In this document: piece by piece, positions 1-9,892 of the stretch
Numbering within the stretch: the stretch's first letter is position 1
Layout: every line of letters starts with the position of its first letter
Assembly: GCA_964035015.1 (NCBI GenBank)
Contig: OZ036008.1
Span: 1,933,376 to 1,997,375, forward strand
Direction of reading: 5' to 3'
Source of the DNA: Corallium rubrum
Taxonomy: Eukaryota; Cnidaria; Anthozoa; Scleralcyonacea; Coralliidae
Length of the DNA: 64,000 nucleotides
Program-made: the position numbers and the translations under genes
The notes under the pieces: generated by a model
The model's input: the letters and a program-made list of their open reading frames with translations, nothing else
Told to the model about the DNA's origin: nothing
Database searches by the model: none

Positions 1-468
1 AGCACAAAGATTCATGAGAATGTGAACTTACCAAGGAAGTCCCTTAGAAATATCGTAATGATCTTTAAAAGAACCACTGATGGAAGTGAGTCTTTCTACT
101 ACCCATCTATTGAAAGTGTTAAGATAAGCTTCCAGGGCCAGCCAAACTTCCTGTATACACAGTCGATGAAGAAGTACGATTTCTTTAATGAGGCTAGCCG
201 GGTGTTCTTCCCAAGTGATGACCGGTTTGATAGGAATGTTAGTGAGGCGAATTTCTTCAGTGATAAGTTTGCCCTGGTTTGTGACTTCTCGACAACAGCG
301 CTGAAGAGAGTACAGGGTCAGGGTGTAAAGCTGACTGACACACAAAACGGAATACTTATCGAGGTTGAGAAAAGTGCCGGGACCACTGCCTGTACCTGCT
401 ACCTTTACGTGCTGTCGGATGGGCTAATAAACCTGGCTAACGGTCAGCTTCAGTCTATTCAGTATTAG
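1..468 (+). CDS. Major capsid protein-like, C-terminal part (endogenous virus)
   Basis: The frame is open to the first base of the window, so this is the 3' end of a longer gene; the GTG at 22 is not taken as a real start. About 155 codons remain, ending at TAG 466-468. The sequence is beta-strand rich with no membrane segment. Its arrangement (a segment like PRKSLRNIVMIF, then SIESVKISFQGQPNFLYTQ) looks like the last jelly roll of the double-jelly-roll capsid proteins of Maverick/Polinton and adintovirus-type elements. That assignment is from family resemblance and from the packaging ATPase that starts only 3 nt downstream. No break is visible in the part present. Confidence 0.55.
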   Translation, partial: STKIHENVNLPRKSLRNIVMIFKRTTDGSESFYYPSIESVKISFQGQPNFLYTQSMKKYDFFNEASRVFFPSDDRFDRNVSEANFFSDKFALVCDFSTTALKRVQGQGVKLTDTQNGILIEVEKSAGTTACTCYLYVLSDGLINLANGQLQSIQY

Positions 469-471
469 TGT

Positions 472-1068
472 ATGGATAAGCCAGAGACTATTCTGATAGT
501 TGGGCCATCTGGATGTGGTAAAACTTACACATTGCTTAACGAAATACTTTCTGTAGAGTACGGGAAGTATTTTGACTTCATCATAATACTCTGTCCTACA
601 CTGTGGATAAATATGACATACCTAGACTGGGGATATCTTAATAGCGACCCAGATGTCATCGGACTTAGCATAAGCCCAGATAGACTAGACCCTGTTATTG
701 AGGCTGTGGTAAAAATTTACTCCGGATCTAAGACTGCTGTAATAGTCGATGACATGAGTAACACAGGTGATCAACATCTTAACGACGGCATGCTGGCTTT
801 TTTATCGTACAGTGGTAGGCATCATAATATCACATTGTTCATTCTGACGCAGAAGCTAAACAGTGTCGCGACTGGTATAAGGGACAACACCACCAGACTG
901 TTATTTTTCAGTACGCATAACAGGAGAAGTATGAAGGTGCTAAGGGATGAGTTTTTTGGACATATGGCAGACGATGAAACGGAAAAGTCTATCATTGCGC
1001 AGCTTGCCACTGGTAAGTACCTTGACATTAAACTCAGTGCGCAGCCTCCGACCTATGAGGTTAAATGA
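472..1068 (+). CDS. A32-like/FtsK-HerA-type genome packaging ATPase
   Basis: This 198-residue protein has a Walker A motif GPSGCGKT at residues 11-18, a Walker B-like strand AVIVDDM at about 89-95, and a sensor-like segment LFILTQKLNSVATGIRDNTT at about 122-141. Length and motif spacing fit the small packaging ATPases of Polintons, adintoviruses, virophages and related viruses, which pump the genome into preformed capsids. The gene begins 3 nt after the capsid-gene stop and is intact, intronless and ends 15 nt before the next ORF. It is the most securely identified viral gene here and fixes the identity of the 1-4 kb block. Confidence 0.85.
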   Translation: MDKPETILIVGPSGCGKTYTLLNEILSVEYGKYFDFIIILCPTLWINMTYLDWGYLNSDPDVIGLSISPDRLDPVIEAVVKIYSGSKTAVIVDDMSNTGDQHLNDGMLAFLSYSGRHHNITLFILTQKLNSVATGIRDNTTRLLFFSTHNRRSMKVLRDEFFGHMADDETEKSIIAQLATGKYLDIKLSAQPPTYEVK

Positions 1069-1083
1069 AACATAACCTAATGT

Positions 1084-1632
1084 ATGCCTAAGAGGGAAGG
1101 TAAGCGCAGTAAAAATGAGCCAGTTGTTATTGAAGATGATGAAGCTATCGAAAAACTAGTTGACGAGCTACAGGTTGCGGAAGAGAGTATCGCTAAAACC
1201 ATAAACACTGACAATGCAGACACCAGGCGCGAGGAACTTATAGTTGCGTCTGATGATGGGTACATTACCCAGAAGTCCGGACATATAAGAAAATGTAGTG
1301 AGAAGACATTAGATAAAATTTATAAGGCCTATGAAGCTAAAAGGAAGAAGGACGCAGACGGGTTCCTAACAGATTTACTAATAAGTCAGTTCTCAACAAT
1401 GCTTGGTGGCCTTGACGCAATTGAGGATCCTGTTGCGTTGACAGATGAACTTAAGAATAACGGTATACTGAGAAAAGATGTTGAGAGTATTATATCAGTA
1501 GTTAGCCCATACATACCCCTAATAGGATTACTTGGGGGTGTTGCTATAACTGGTAAGCATATATACCAACATAAGAGCAAACTGACTGAGAATAGTACAC
1601 AACCTATAATATATGAACAAGACCCTAAGTAG
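1084..1632 (+). CDS. Viral ORF, charged N-terminus and hydrophobic segment
   Basis: A 182-residue ORF not recognised by family. The first 60 residues are strongly charged, with a basic start (KREGKRSK) then an acidic coiled-coil-like stretch. A second charged helix follows at 70-90. Residues about 136-157 (IISVVSPYIPLIGLLGGVAITG) form a hydrophobic segment able to span or insert into a membrane, followed by a short tail. Its last 20 nt overlap the start of the next ORF in another frame, typical of compact viral genomes. Position next to capsid and ATPase genes suggests a virion or membrane-associated protein; this is inference from context only. Confidence 0.6.
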   Translation: MPKREGKRSKNEPVVIEDDEAIEKLVDELQVAEESIAKTINTDNADTRREELIVASDDGYITQKSGHIRKCSEKTLDKIYKAYEAKRKKDADGFLTDLLISQFSTMLGGLDAIEDPVALTDELKNNGILRKDVESIISVVSPYIPLIGLLGGVAITGKHIYQHKSKLTENSTQPIIYEQDPK

Positions 1633-2077
1633 ATTTTTTTCTAAGTACCCATATGCTGACAAAAGTAAGTTTATAACTAGCTCAGTTTTTGGTAAGACAG
1701 AACCAGGCATGTTCTTCGGACCCGCCGGCGCCGATGCTACATACATCTACACCGAGGACCGGGAATTCAAGAGCAATGAGAACTACACCAAGTACCTCAC
1801 AATAGATAAGCCACCGCCAAAGTTCCCAAAAATATGGTTAGGTGGTGGTACCGTGCAGAAGGTTCAGGGAAAAAGACATTGGGAGAAGGACATTGAGGGA
1901 AAACACGACTTCTCAAAGTTTACATACCTGTCTGAGAACGTTATAGACTACGACCTTAACAATTTCAGGGTCTATGTTAACGACCATAACTTCTTCATGT
2001 CTAAGTTACCAGTTCTGAACCCAGGAAACAGGACTGATATAGCAGTGTGGTGGAATAACAATGAACCTTACTACTAG
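1613..2077 (+). CDS. Viral ORF, N-terminal half of a TAG-split gene
   Basis: A 154-residue ORF starting at an ATG that overlaps the previous gene by 20 nt. It is rich in aromatic residues and in Asp/Asn, with Gly-rich turns, suggesting an all-beta structural protein, and has no recognised motif. It ends at TAG 2075-2077, but the same frame continues open for 217 further codons to 2728. The two halves therefore probably form one gene of about 372 codons interrupted by a single stop. It may be a minor capsid or penton-type protein; the family is not identified. Confidence 0.55.
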   Translation: MNKTLSRFFSKYPYADKSKFITSSVFGKTEPGMFFGPAGADATYIYTEDREFKSNENYTKYLTIDKPPPKFPKIWLGGGTVQKVQGKRHWEKDIEGKHDFSKFTYLSENVIDYDLNNFRVYVNDHNFFMSKLPVLNPGNRTDIAVWWNNNEPYY

Positions 2078-2728
2078 CTAATCTTTGCAGTCTACCTAAG
2101 TACGTACTGCTGCGGTGTTGGGGTTGAGCATCCAAAGTTCTCCGATGATGTTTATCCAGTGGTTACGTCTATTATGCGCTTCCATGCGTACTTCACTACC
2201 CGACGTATACTAAGGCGCCTTATAAAGGAGAAGAAAAGTGACCTAATGAGGGAATTTGGTGCTGGTAAGGATGTAATCGACAACATGTCAAATATACCTA
2301 GAGAGAAAAAGTTCCTTATTAACCCACATTCTGGTCAGCATCATGACCGCGCATTTAAGGAGTGGATGTGGAGACTTAACCCTGATTATAAAACACACTA
2401 CAGAAGGTTCATACCACTTAAGACAGATGGTTTTACCAGGATAGGGCTCCAATATCTAAACGAGTCTATCGAGGCTTATGTCTATGCCGTCCTAGGCTCA
2501 CAAGCTAAAACAAGGGTAAGTATCGTTAAGAAGGGTGCCGGAAGTCTGGAGTCACAACAGGAATTCAGAGTCCTTGTAAATGACGCTGTCGTTAACTATT
2601 CTGTCAGCACCTGGATTCTGAATATGAACAGATCAATATCAGATACTAACGTCACCCAGAACCTAGCCATAAGTCCTGACACATGGTTAGTGCCAGGGTC
2701 ACTCACAATATTGAAGAAAAAATTTTAG
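2078..2728 (+). pseudogene. Viral ORF, C-terminal half of the TAG-split gene
   Basis: The frame is open from immediately after the TAG at 2075-2077 to the stop at 2726-2728. The first in-frame ATG is at 2174, leaving nearly 100 nt of apparently coding sequence before it without a start. That sequence has a Cys-containing hydrophobic stretch (AVYLSTYCCGVGV) and runs smoothly into the rest, which argues that the upstream ORF and this one were a single gene. The rest is basic (RRILRRLIKEKK) and then beta-rich, with no recognised domain. Either the copy is inactivated by a nonsense mutation or the stop is read through; nothing in the sequence decides between these. Confidence 0.55.
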
Positions 2729-2994
2729 GATATAACAACTTACTTAGGCATGCGTCTGATGTTATGAAATTTGGTATTAATTCTGAAGTAAACTACCAGG
2801 GTGTCCACAAACAACCAAAGAAGATGCACCAGGAATATGTTCCACATCTGGAAACATTAGATGAGGAACCAAAAAAGTCGTATAAGGAAAATGTAGCCGT
2901 CCATACACCTGACACAAATCCGGATAATAAGTTGGGGATTATCTTGGCTGTAACAGCTGTGGCCGGGTATCTGTTCAGTAAAAATGCCTTATAG
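2683..2994 (+). CDS. Small viral ORF with C-terminal membrane anchor
   Basis: A 103-residue ORF whose ATG lies 46 nt inside the end of the preceding frame. The N-terminal 80 residues are polar and charged, with Lys/Pro/Glu-rich linkers. Residues 84-98 (LGIILAVTAVAGYLF) are a short hydrophobic segment followed by SKNAL, the layout of a tail-anchored membrane protein. It ends 3 nt before the next ATG, the same tight TGT-ATG or TAT-ATG spacing seen elsewhere in the block. No family is recognised. Confidence 0.5.
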   Translation: MVSARVTHNIEEKILGYNNLLRHASDVMKFGINSEVNYQGVHKQPKKMHQEYVPHLETLDEEPKKSYKENVAVHTPDTNPDNKLGIILAVTAVAGYLFSKNAL

Positions 2995-2997
2995 TAT

Positions 2998-3792
2998 ATG
3001 AGTCTGTTTTATGGTTACAACAGACCGATCACTAATAAACAGCTCAACGATAAACTAAAAGAGGTCCTTCATACGAAGCCCGTCCCCGACTATAAGGTCA
3101 TCTTTGACCTAAACGTAACCAGAGCCAGTAAAAACGCAATCTCCAAACTTCCCCCCTTTGTTGATTACATAGAAGACAGGGACGGTGAGACCAGAACCAA
3201 TTCAGCCATGTTTTGGAGACCTCCTAGCGTCAACCCACAGCTAAGCACTGCTGGCGATCATCACTTCCTTTGCCCTGAAACGACGATAAGAACAGCCTTC
3301 CACGCTAACGTGTCCAGACTCATGTTCACCGATGTCTCGGTTTTCGTTGTGGTAAAGAGGAATAGTATAAGACCAAAGCTGAATGTTTGGGAGACAATTG
3401 TTTCCAATGATAGTGCTGGCAAAGGTAGGAACCTTGGGTTTAAAGCTGGGGTGAGTGACAAACTGGTCTTCAGTGGGATGACACCATCTAGGTCCAACGA
3501 GTGTACGATTCCAGCGAAGTTTATCGGAAAGAAGATCCTAATATCTATTCACTGGCTATCTGGGCTTAGAGTGTCACACATTAGGATAAACGGTGAGAAA
3601 CTGAGAGACTCATATTCTGTTAGCAACATCGGACAAATAGGGACACCTTATCTGGATGTGTTTGGGGTAAACAGCTTAAAAAGTTTTTATTCAGACATAA
3701 ACTTTTACGGTATGAAGATCGTGGAGGGTCGTCTTGGGGAATCTGACATTGAGAAAATCTGTAAGGAGGTTATGGTTGAATATGACCTGTAA
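2998..3792 (+). CDS. LamG/concanavalin-like jelly-roll protein of the endogenous virus
   Basis: A 264-residue ORF starting at the ATG 3 nt after the previous stop. The first 80 residues are a polar leader. The remainder reads as a beta-sandwich of the concanavalin A/laminin-G type, with regularly spaced strands ([32 protein letters not shown]) and the characteristic closing strand plus helix ([22 protein letters not shown]). Such domains are common on capsid-surface or fibre proteins that bind glycans; that role is inferred. There is no signal peptide, membrane segment or internal stop. Confidence 0.55.
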   Translation: MSLFYGYNRPITNKQLNDKLKEVLHTKPVPDYKVIFDLNVTRASKNAISKLPPFVDYIEDRDGETRTNSAMFWRPPSVNPQLSTAGDHHFLCPETTIRTAFHANVSRLMFTDVSVFVVVKRNSIRPKLNVWETIVSNDSAGKGRNLGFKAGVSDKLVFSGMTPSRSNECTIPAKFIGKKILISIHWLSGLRVSHIRINGEKLRDSYSVSNIGQIGTPYLDVFGVNSLKSFYSDINFYGMKIVEGRLGESDIEKICKEVMVEYDL

Positions 3793-3974
3793 TCGGAGTG
3801 AGAACTATAAGAAGTGTTAATCATCAGTTAGGCTCCTACGAAGTTAACAAGGTTTCACTCAGCTGCTTTGATGATAAGAGGTATATACTTGATGACGGGG
3901 TTAGTAGCTATGCTTACGGACATAAGTTAATCCAGAATTTTGGTGATGTGTTTTATAGCTGCGGGTTTGACTGA
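3786..3974 (+). pseudogene. C-terminal stump of protein-primed type B DNA polymerase
   Basis: The frame from about 3786 to the TGA at 3972-3974 is open but has no ATG. It contains [20 protein letters not shown], then [13 protein letters not shown], then SSYAYGH. I recognise this arrangement as the extreme C-terminus of Maverick/Polinton-type protein-primed DNA polymerase B. Those enzymes exceed 1,000 residues, so more than 90% is absent and the stump is joined directly to the end of the LamG-like ORF. No polymerase or exonuclease catalytic motif survives, so this copy cannot encode its own polymerase from here. Confidence 0.55.
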
Positions 3975-4023
3975 TAACCGGTAGACATATATATATATAT
4001 CAACATAAAAGTAAACAGAAATT

Positions 4024-4211
4024 GCCACCTGCAGAAAATATGCAAATCCAGCCTGACGGCAGCTGAAACCAAAACCAAAACTTTAATTTATGGTTAAAAT
4101 GATTGGCCGTCCCCCTTGCCACCCGCATACGTTAAACAGTTAAATCTCGCTGAGCTGCTCTGACGATCATTTCCAATCAAGCGCCACCTGCAGAAAATAT
4201 GCAAATTCAGC
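4024..4211. repeat. Pair of 30-bp direct repeats near the viral block end
   Basis: A word beginning GCCACCTGCAGAAAATATGC occurs at 4024-4053 and again at 4182-4211 with one substitution, 158 bp apart. Both contain a Pst I-like CTGCAG core and ATGCAAAT, an octamer-like motif. They lie just beyond the polymerase stump in otherwise noncoding sequence (3975-4282), so they could belong to the terminal or regulatory region of the viral element. The stretch also holds a short (AT)n run at about 3988-4003. Confidence 0.6.
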
Positions 4212-4282
4212 CGGAAAGTGACAGCTAAATATATTTATTAAAAATCATCCACTATAACGCATACATCCCTATAGCTTCACTC

Positions 4283-4399
4283 TTATGAAACCACCACATT
4301 ATATACAGTCTCCCTACATAAATCCTTCATACGGTTGTTAATACCACTCCTCTTCTTCACAAGACCCCTTCTAGTCTTCTTCTCTATAGTGAGCAGCAA
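4283..4399 (-). pseudogene. Basic C-terminal ORF remnant, convergent with the viral genes
   Basis: On the minus strand, 38 codons are open between TAG 4400-4402 and TAA 4283-4285, with no start codon. They encode a very basic tail (EKKTRRGLVKKRSGINNRMK). Composition and its place at the convergent end of the viral block suggest the C-terminus of another viral gene, such as a DNA-binding core protein, cut off by the MITE that follows. It is short and may be chance. Confidence 0.25.
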
Positions 4400-4433
4400 C
4401 TATAAACGGTCATTATCCGTATCCATGTAAACA

Positions 4434-4544
4434 ACATTCCATTGAGCGCTAGCAACCCCAACTTTTTTAAGTTGCGTTGAAAAAAAAAATAAAAAAATAA
4501 ACGTAGCTTAAAAAAGTTCGGGTTGCTAGCGCTCAATGGAATGT
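4434..4544. mobile_element. Palindromic MITE, 111 bp
   Basis: Near-perfect inverted arms of about 40 nt (ACATTCCATTGAGCGCTAGC at the left, its complement ending at 4544) surround an A-rich spacer at about 4470-4500. A perfect 16-bp palindrome AGTGTCACGTGACACT, with a central E-box CACGTG, follows at 4552-4567. Confidence 0.7.
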
Positions 4545-4567
4545 CAACATTAGTGTCACGTGACACT

Positions 4568-5437
4568 TGTCTACGGAGTAGAATGAAGAAGTTTTCTGTT
4601 ACTGGGAGTTTGTAAGAGTGCTAGTATAGGCTGTTAATATAGAGCTTTAAAAACGCCGGCGTACAGTCAAAAGGCGGACTACTTAATAAAATCTGACTTG
4701 GATTCTGTGAAGACTTGTATTTTGGAAGATCGGTGGCAACCGACTGGTCTGGCGAGTTGGGGGCAAAATAAACTGGTCCATAAAATGGAAAAATTTCTGG
4801 CTATGTTATATACCAATTGAGGAAACGGTTGATGATGACATAACCAACTTTTACATTGCCAAGCCGTGGACCAAGCCATGATGCTAAGCCGTGGGCCACT
4901 TAAAGCGCTAACGGCAGGACTATGACATAAGTCATTGAAAAGCCGTGGACCATTAAAAGGGCCAACGGCAGGGCCAATGGCAGGTCCAACGGCGAAAAGT
5001 GATGGTAGCGGTGACATACACCCGGGAGAAATGAGCTGGTATTCTCCAGGCTGTCGCCTGTCGCCAGTTCATAATTCTCCCTAGATTATTTCGTATATCA
5101 CTAAACTAAAAGTGCTAAGCCGCGTTCCAAGTCTCGGGCCGGTCCTATAGAGGGCGATACTAGGACTTGCCACAGGCGTTCGCCTGTGACTTGCCCTAGT
5201 TACGCCCTGAGGGACTAGCCACGACCTGACCAACGGCAGGGCCAGCAGACGGAACCAAATAATGGCGACTTAGCGGAAAAGTGATGGTACCGGGCTATGG
5301 AAAAAAGTGGTGCATTCGGCCAACTAAAAACATCCCTGGGAGCGGACAAAAACCTCGTCTACGCCTCTGGGAGAAGAGGTACCCCTGTAGTAGCACCCAA
5401 AATAAACTGCGCTGGTACCCCCATATCCTATACTACT
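4568..5437. other. No gene; short degenerate repeats around CCAACGGCAGG
   Basis: No supportable coding region. The words GCCGTGGACCA and CCAACGGCAGGGCCA recur several times between 4860 and 5000 and again near 5228. The segment GGCGAAAAGTGATGGTA at about 4990 recurs in variant form at 5270-5290. This looks like a decayed minisatellite or subterminal transposon repeat. Confidence 0.4.
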
Positions 5438-6312
<875 letters not shown>

Positions 6313-6947
6313 TATAATAATAATAATAATAACAATAATAATAATTGGCTTTATTTCATGAGGGTAACACTTTACAGTAGTATTTAAACACTGATAACTT
6401 CGTGGCCCTCGCTATTCTTAATCTATCAATTACAAAATATCTAAATATATGCATATGTACAAAGATAAAGATAAGAATTTAAACTAGAATAAGACAATTA
6501 CATATTTAAGAGCCCGGCGGCTTTCTGTTCATTTAAAAATAATTTATATAAGTCGTACTTAAAACTGGCTACTGAGTTTCTCTTCCTAATGCCTAAATCA
6601 ATACTGTTCCATTCTGTAATTGTTCTTACTGTAAAGGTGCGCCCACCCTCAGTTTTTCTGGTGTACTTAGGGCACATCAAGTTCGAATGTGCATAACGAG
6701 TTTCTCTTTGGTGGATGTCTGAATTTCTTAGTAATAGCTTATCTATGTAACTAGGGGTGTTTAAACTTGTATTTACGCGCTTATAGACTGACGTGTTTCT
6801 TTTAACTGGCGATTGTTTAGTATATGGCAGCCAATCTAATTTATTAAATAAGGTAACTGACGGCGTCATCCTATCAGCTTCTAGAATAATTCGTGCAGCC
6901 CTCTTCTGAAGCTTTAAAACTCTTTGTGGGTAGACACATGGATGCAC
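6313..6947 (-). pseudogene. 5'-truncated LINE, reverse transcriptase C-terminal region
   Basis: The minus frame 6498-6947 encodes 149 residues with LQKRAARIILEADRMTPS, then LFNKLDWLP, then an R-T-I-T-E-W-N-S-I-D motif. This is the conserved C-terminal region downstream of the RT core in L2/CR1/jockey-group non-LTR retrotransposons. Downstream on the same strand the 3' end carries an AATAAA-like segment and an (ATT)n tail at 6313-6342. RT core and endonuclease are missing, as expected for 5' truncation during target-primed reverse transcription; the break is near 6947. Confidence 0.8.
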
Positions 6948-7494
6948 CGTGTGCCTGTTTTTGAAAATTTAAAAAGATTTTGTTATTCTTTGTTGAACAT
7001 TTTAGGTATTTTTGCAAATGTGTACCAGATTTTTTTCAGCGATGCACCTCTCAACAACTTGAAGAAGGCCAACATTACTATCAGGGGCACCGAGAGAAAT
7101 TGTGGGGCCTGGTGCAAATTATTGATTTGGGGCCACTGATGACGTCACACGTCATGGGGTACGTTGGCTAAAAATGAAGTTAGTGTTACTGATCTTTACG
7201 CTTTCTGGGCTTCATGTTTTCTTACATCAAAAACTTAAATCTCAAAAATATTAGCAGGGGGCCCTTATCAATTTGGGGGCCTGGGGGCAACTTTCCCCCC
7301 CTAGCCACCCCACCCCCTATTGGTAGCCCTGAGTACTATTCTTAACGCAGAAAAAAAACACGCTATTACTGTAACATTAACTTCTTTCAAAATGAACTTG
7401 AGTAATATTTCAGAATAACATTAAAATCAACTGTTTGATATACTTATATCCACTTTTAATGTACCATTACCAAAGGACTTTTTTATTTACAGGA
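6948..7494. other. No gene recognised
   Basis: Ordinary noncoding sequence. It includes a G-rich stretch at 7250-7330 resembling the ends of other MITE families in the window (GGGGGCCTGGGGGC). Confidence 0.4.
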
Positions 7495-7962
7495 CAACCT
7501 CTTTTCTCTACTTTCATCAGATTCATTAAGAATGGCCTATTTAGCCCTTTGACACATATCTGACAATCTTTTTTCTCTAGCCTCTGTGGATTAATTTTTT
7601 CGCCTCTTTCTAGCATACTCTCGCATTCTTAATAACCTTTTCTCTCTGCTTTCAGCAGACTCATTTTCTTTTATCTTTTGGTACCTTTGTTGATATTTTA
7701 ATTGCTTTTTACTTTTTTCTGAACTTTCATTATTTGTTTTTCCAGCATTATGTGGATGACAAACATTTTTATGTTCTTTTTGATTCTCCAATGGAATATT
7801 ATTTTGAATACCTTTATTTGCTAACTTTACTCCCATAATCTCAAAGGGTACTGCAGTACTCACTGCAGTATTTCGAGCAACAGTATTTTGAAAATATAGT
7901 GACAGGTTATCTAAACCTTCAACATCAAGTAATACACATGTTCCACATTGCATGGGAATCAA
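7495..7962 (-). pseudogene. Transposon-derived basic repeat protein fragment
   Basis: A minus-strand frame of 123 codons (7591-7962) ends in a basic helix (REKRLLRMREYARKRRKN). The following sequence down to about 7495 contains further decayed copies of the same unit, for example NESDESREKRLS, in shifted frames. Tandem E-S-R-E-K-R-L units of this type are known from Helitron-like and other large DNA transposon proteins in invertebrates. The N-terminal half has no recognised domain. It looks like an exon of a dead element. Confidence 0.4.
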
Positions 7963-8380
7963 AAACTATCTTCAGAAATCTTGAAGATTGCATCCGTGTT
8001 ACAGTTAACAGTCAACAAACAATGCTGATAACTTAATTGAGAGTAAGAAAACAACTTATTAAGGGAACCCGTCAATCGCCAGAAAAGGAGTCACTATATT
8101 GTAAATGGATAAACTTTATTAACAACTGAAATCATTTCTGGCAATTCAGTTAACAGTAAAAAATATTTTTTAACAGAATTACTTAAGAAAGTATAAAGGT
8201 TATTTCCAGCAGATATACTGTAGTATCTAAGAATGGTGTATCCCATATGGTAATATCTTTAACTTTGACATGAACTTTTGCAGTCAATGACATAGCTACA
8301 CATTGCTTACCAGCATTTTGTCCAAATTTTCTTATATTGCCTTGATTAAAACTGGCAGATTGTTTGATTTAGGTAAATTA
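7963..8380. other. No gene recognised; probable intron of the dead element
   Basis: Noncoding, AT-rich. Its position between the basic-repeat ORF and the exon-like fragment at 8516-8604 on the same strand suggests transposon intron or decayed sequence. Confidence 0.3.
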
Positions 8381-8635
8381 TTTCATACACAGTAGGTCCA
8401 GGGTTTTCCTCAACATCATTTGCCATTCTCAGTAATAATGCCACATACACAATATAGCATATTACAAGTACACTCCAGTATAAATAGAACCAATATTGAT
8501 GTCAAATTCCAAAACTTACTTTCAGGATGAGAGGCATTTTTGATTTTTACAAAATTATTGTGCATACCAATACGAGCTCTGTATTGCTCAATTGTTACTC
8601 CCATTTTTAAAAGACTGTTTTATTGTAGATAGTGG
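8380..8635 (-). mobile_element. Element copy related to 33795-34010, with exon-like fragment
   Basis: This stretch aligns by eye with 33795-34010: both have GGTCC-AG-TTTTCCTCAA, then CAGTAA-AT, then ACACAATATAGCAT, then TTTTTACAAAATTATT. They are diverged copies of one element. On the minus strand 8516-8604 begins ATG and encodes MGVTIEQYRARIGMHNNFVK followed by IKNAS, then meets a candidate splice donor. It may be the first exon of the transposon ORF at 7495-7962. Confidence 0.4.
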
Positions 8636-8639
8636 ATCG

Positions 8640-9509
8640 ATAGGGCAGTGGCACAACGGCTTGCTATTATAGTAAGTTTGTTTGCCTTAACAGGCGAGTT
8701 TGTTGTTTGCCTCACTGGGCGAACGAGCACGTTGGTCTCGTTAATTTATTGAACGAGCCAACGACGTTGGCTTTGGTTTTGGAACGAGCACAATGGCTTC
8801 GTTTATATTTTTGTGTTGTGTGACATCACCACACAGATAATGTCTGATCAGAATATTGATCAGCGCGAACACACTGGTCCCTGTGAGAACACAACTATTA
8901 GCTATGAACTCACACCCAATATCCACCGTAATACTCCGTGAAGCAAAACCAAGCTAAAAGTGAGGTAGTTTTGGAATTTGGCGGGCTTTTCCGGCCAGCT
9001 GACGCCATTTTACGTCATTCATGATCTATATTCTCTTATAAATGCACGGAGTCCAACCAATCAGAGCGTGCGTAGAGGACACCTTATTTTATAAATGACT
9101 ATATTAAAGCACGATTAAAGGATTTGAAGCAAAATGCTAGTGCCCTAAATATGCAGAACTTTGCACAACTATAAATACTTCACATGGTGTTTCTATAAAT
9201 TCCACATAGCTTAACGTTGACGTGACAAGTTATAACTACTTTCTTACCTTGACAAAATCTTGCCGAAATCGAAGAGACAACAACTTCTTTCGAATCGCTC
9301 ATGAACAAGAATCGAACACGCTACAATCACGCCACCTTGATCACATGATCTGTGACTATACTAGATCACATTAGGCTGTTGCTTACTTCGTTAATACATC
9401 GGCACGAATCGGTACACACCGCTTTATTCGTTCGCGCGCCAACAAATCTGCTACATGACCAATTACGTCACAAAAGTGCGAATACATAGTCTGTCAGACA
9501 GATAGCTCT
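8640..9509. other. No gene recognised
   Basis: Holds imperfect repeats around GAACGAGC (8720-8800) and GC-richer promoter-like sequence near 8930-9070 with inverted CCAAT boxes, but no supportable exon. Confidence 0.3.
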
Positions 9510-9892
9510 GTACGGGCACAGAATAGTAAGAAAACCAGAAGTCCGACTCGAGTGAAAACTTGTCCCCATTCCTTCAATGCGCAGGCGCGATATTTTACGC
9601 CATCCGACGCAATGTCCTACGCCATCCTGGCAAGTTCCCCCAGCAGTTTTAACCTTCTTTTGAAGGTCCAAACTGCCGGGGGAACTTGCCAGAATTGCGT
9701 AGGATTGAATAGAATAGAATAGAATAGAATAAAACTTTATTTTACGAGGGAAAAGACGTATTAACCGTAAAGGTTATCTACATCCTACATTGCGTAGGAT
9801 GACAACGAATCAAATGCGCGAGGACAGAAACTTCAAAGGTTCCGACGCGAATCGGACTTCTGGTTGTATTACTATTCTGTGGTACGGGTACA
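9510..9892. mobile_element. MITE with nested hairpin and retroposon-like tail
   Basis: Inverted ends share CAGAATAGTA and ACCAGAAGTCCGA (left 9516-9553, right about 9851-9882). Inside are a second palindrome (9628-9691, TGGCAAGTTCCCCC against its complement) and a (GAATA)n run at 9705-9730 followed by AAAACTTTATTTTACGAGGG. That last part resembles the 3' tail of a SINE or LINE on the minus strand. A further half-copy of the end lies near 47236-47270. Confidence 0.6.
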
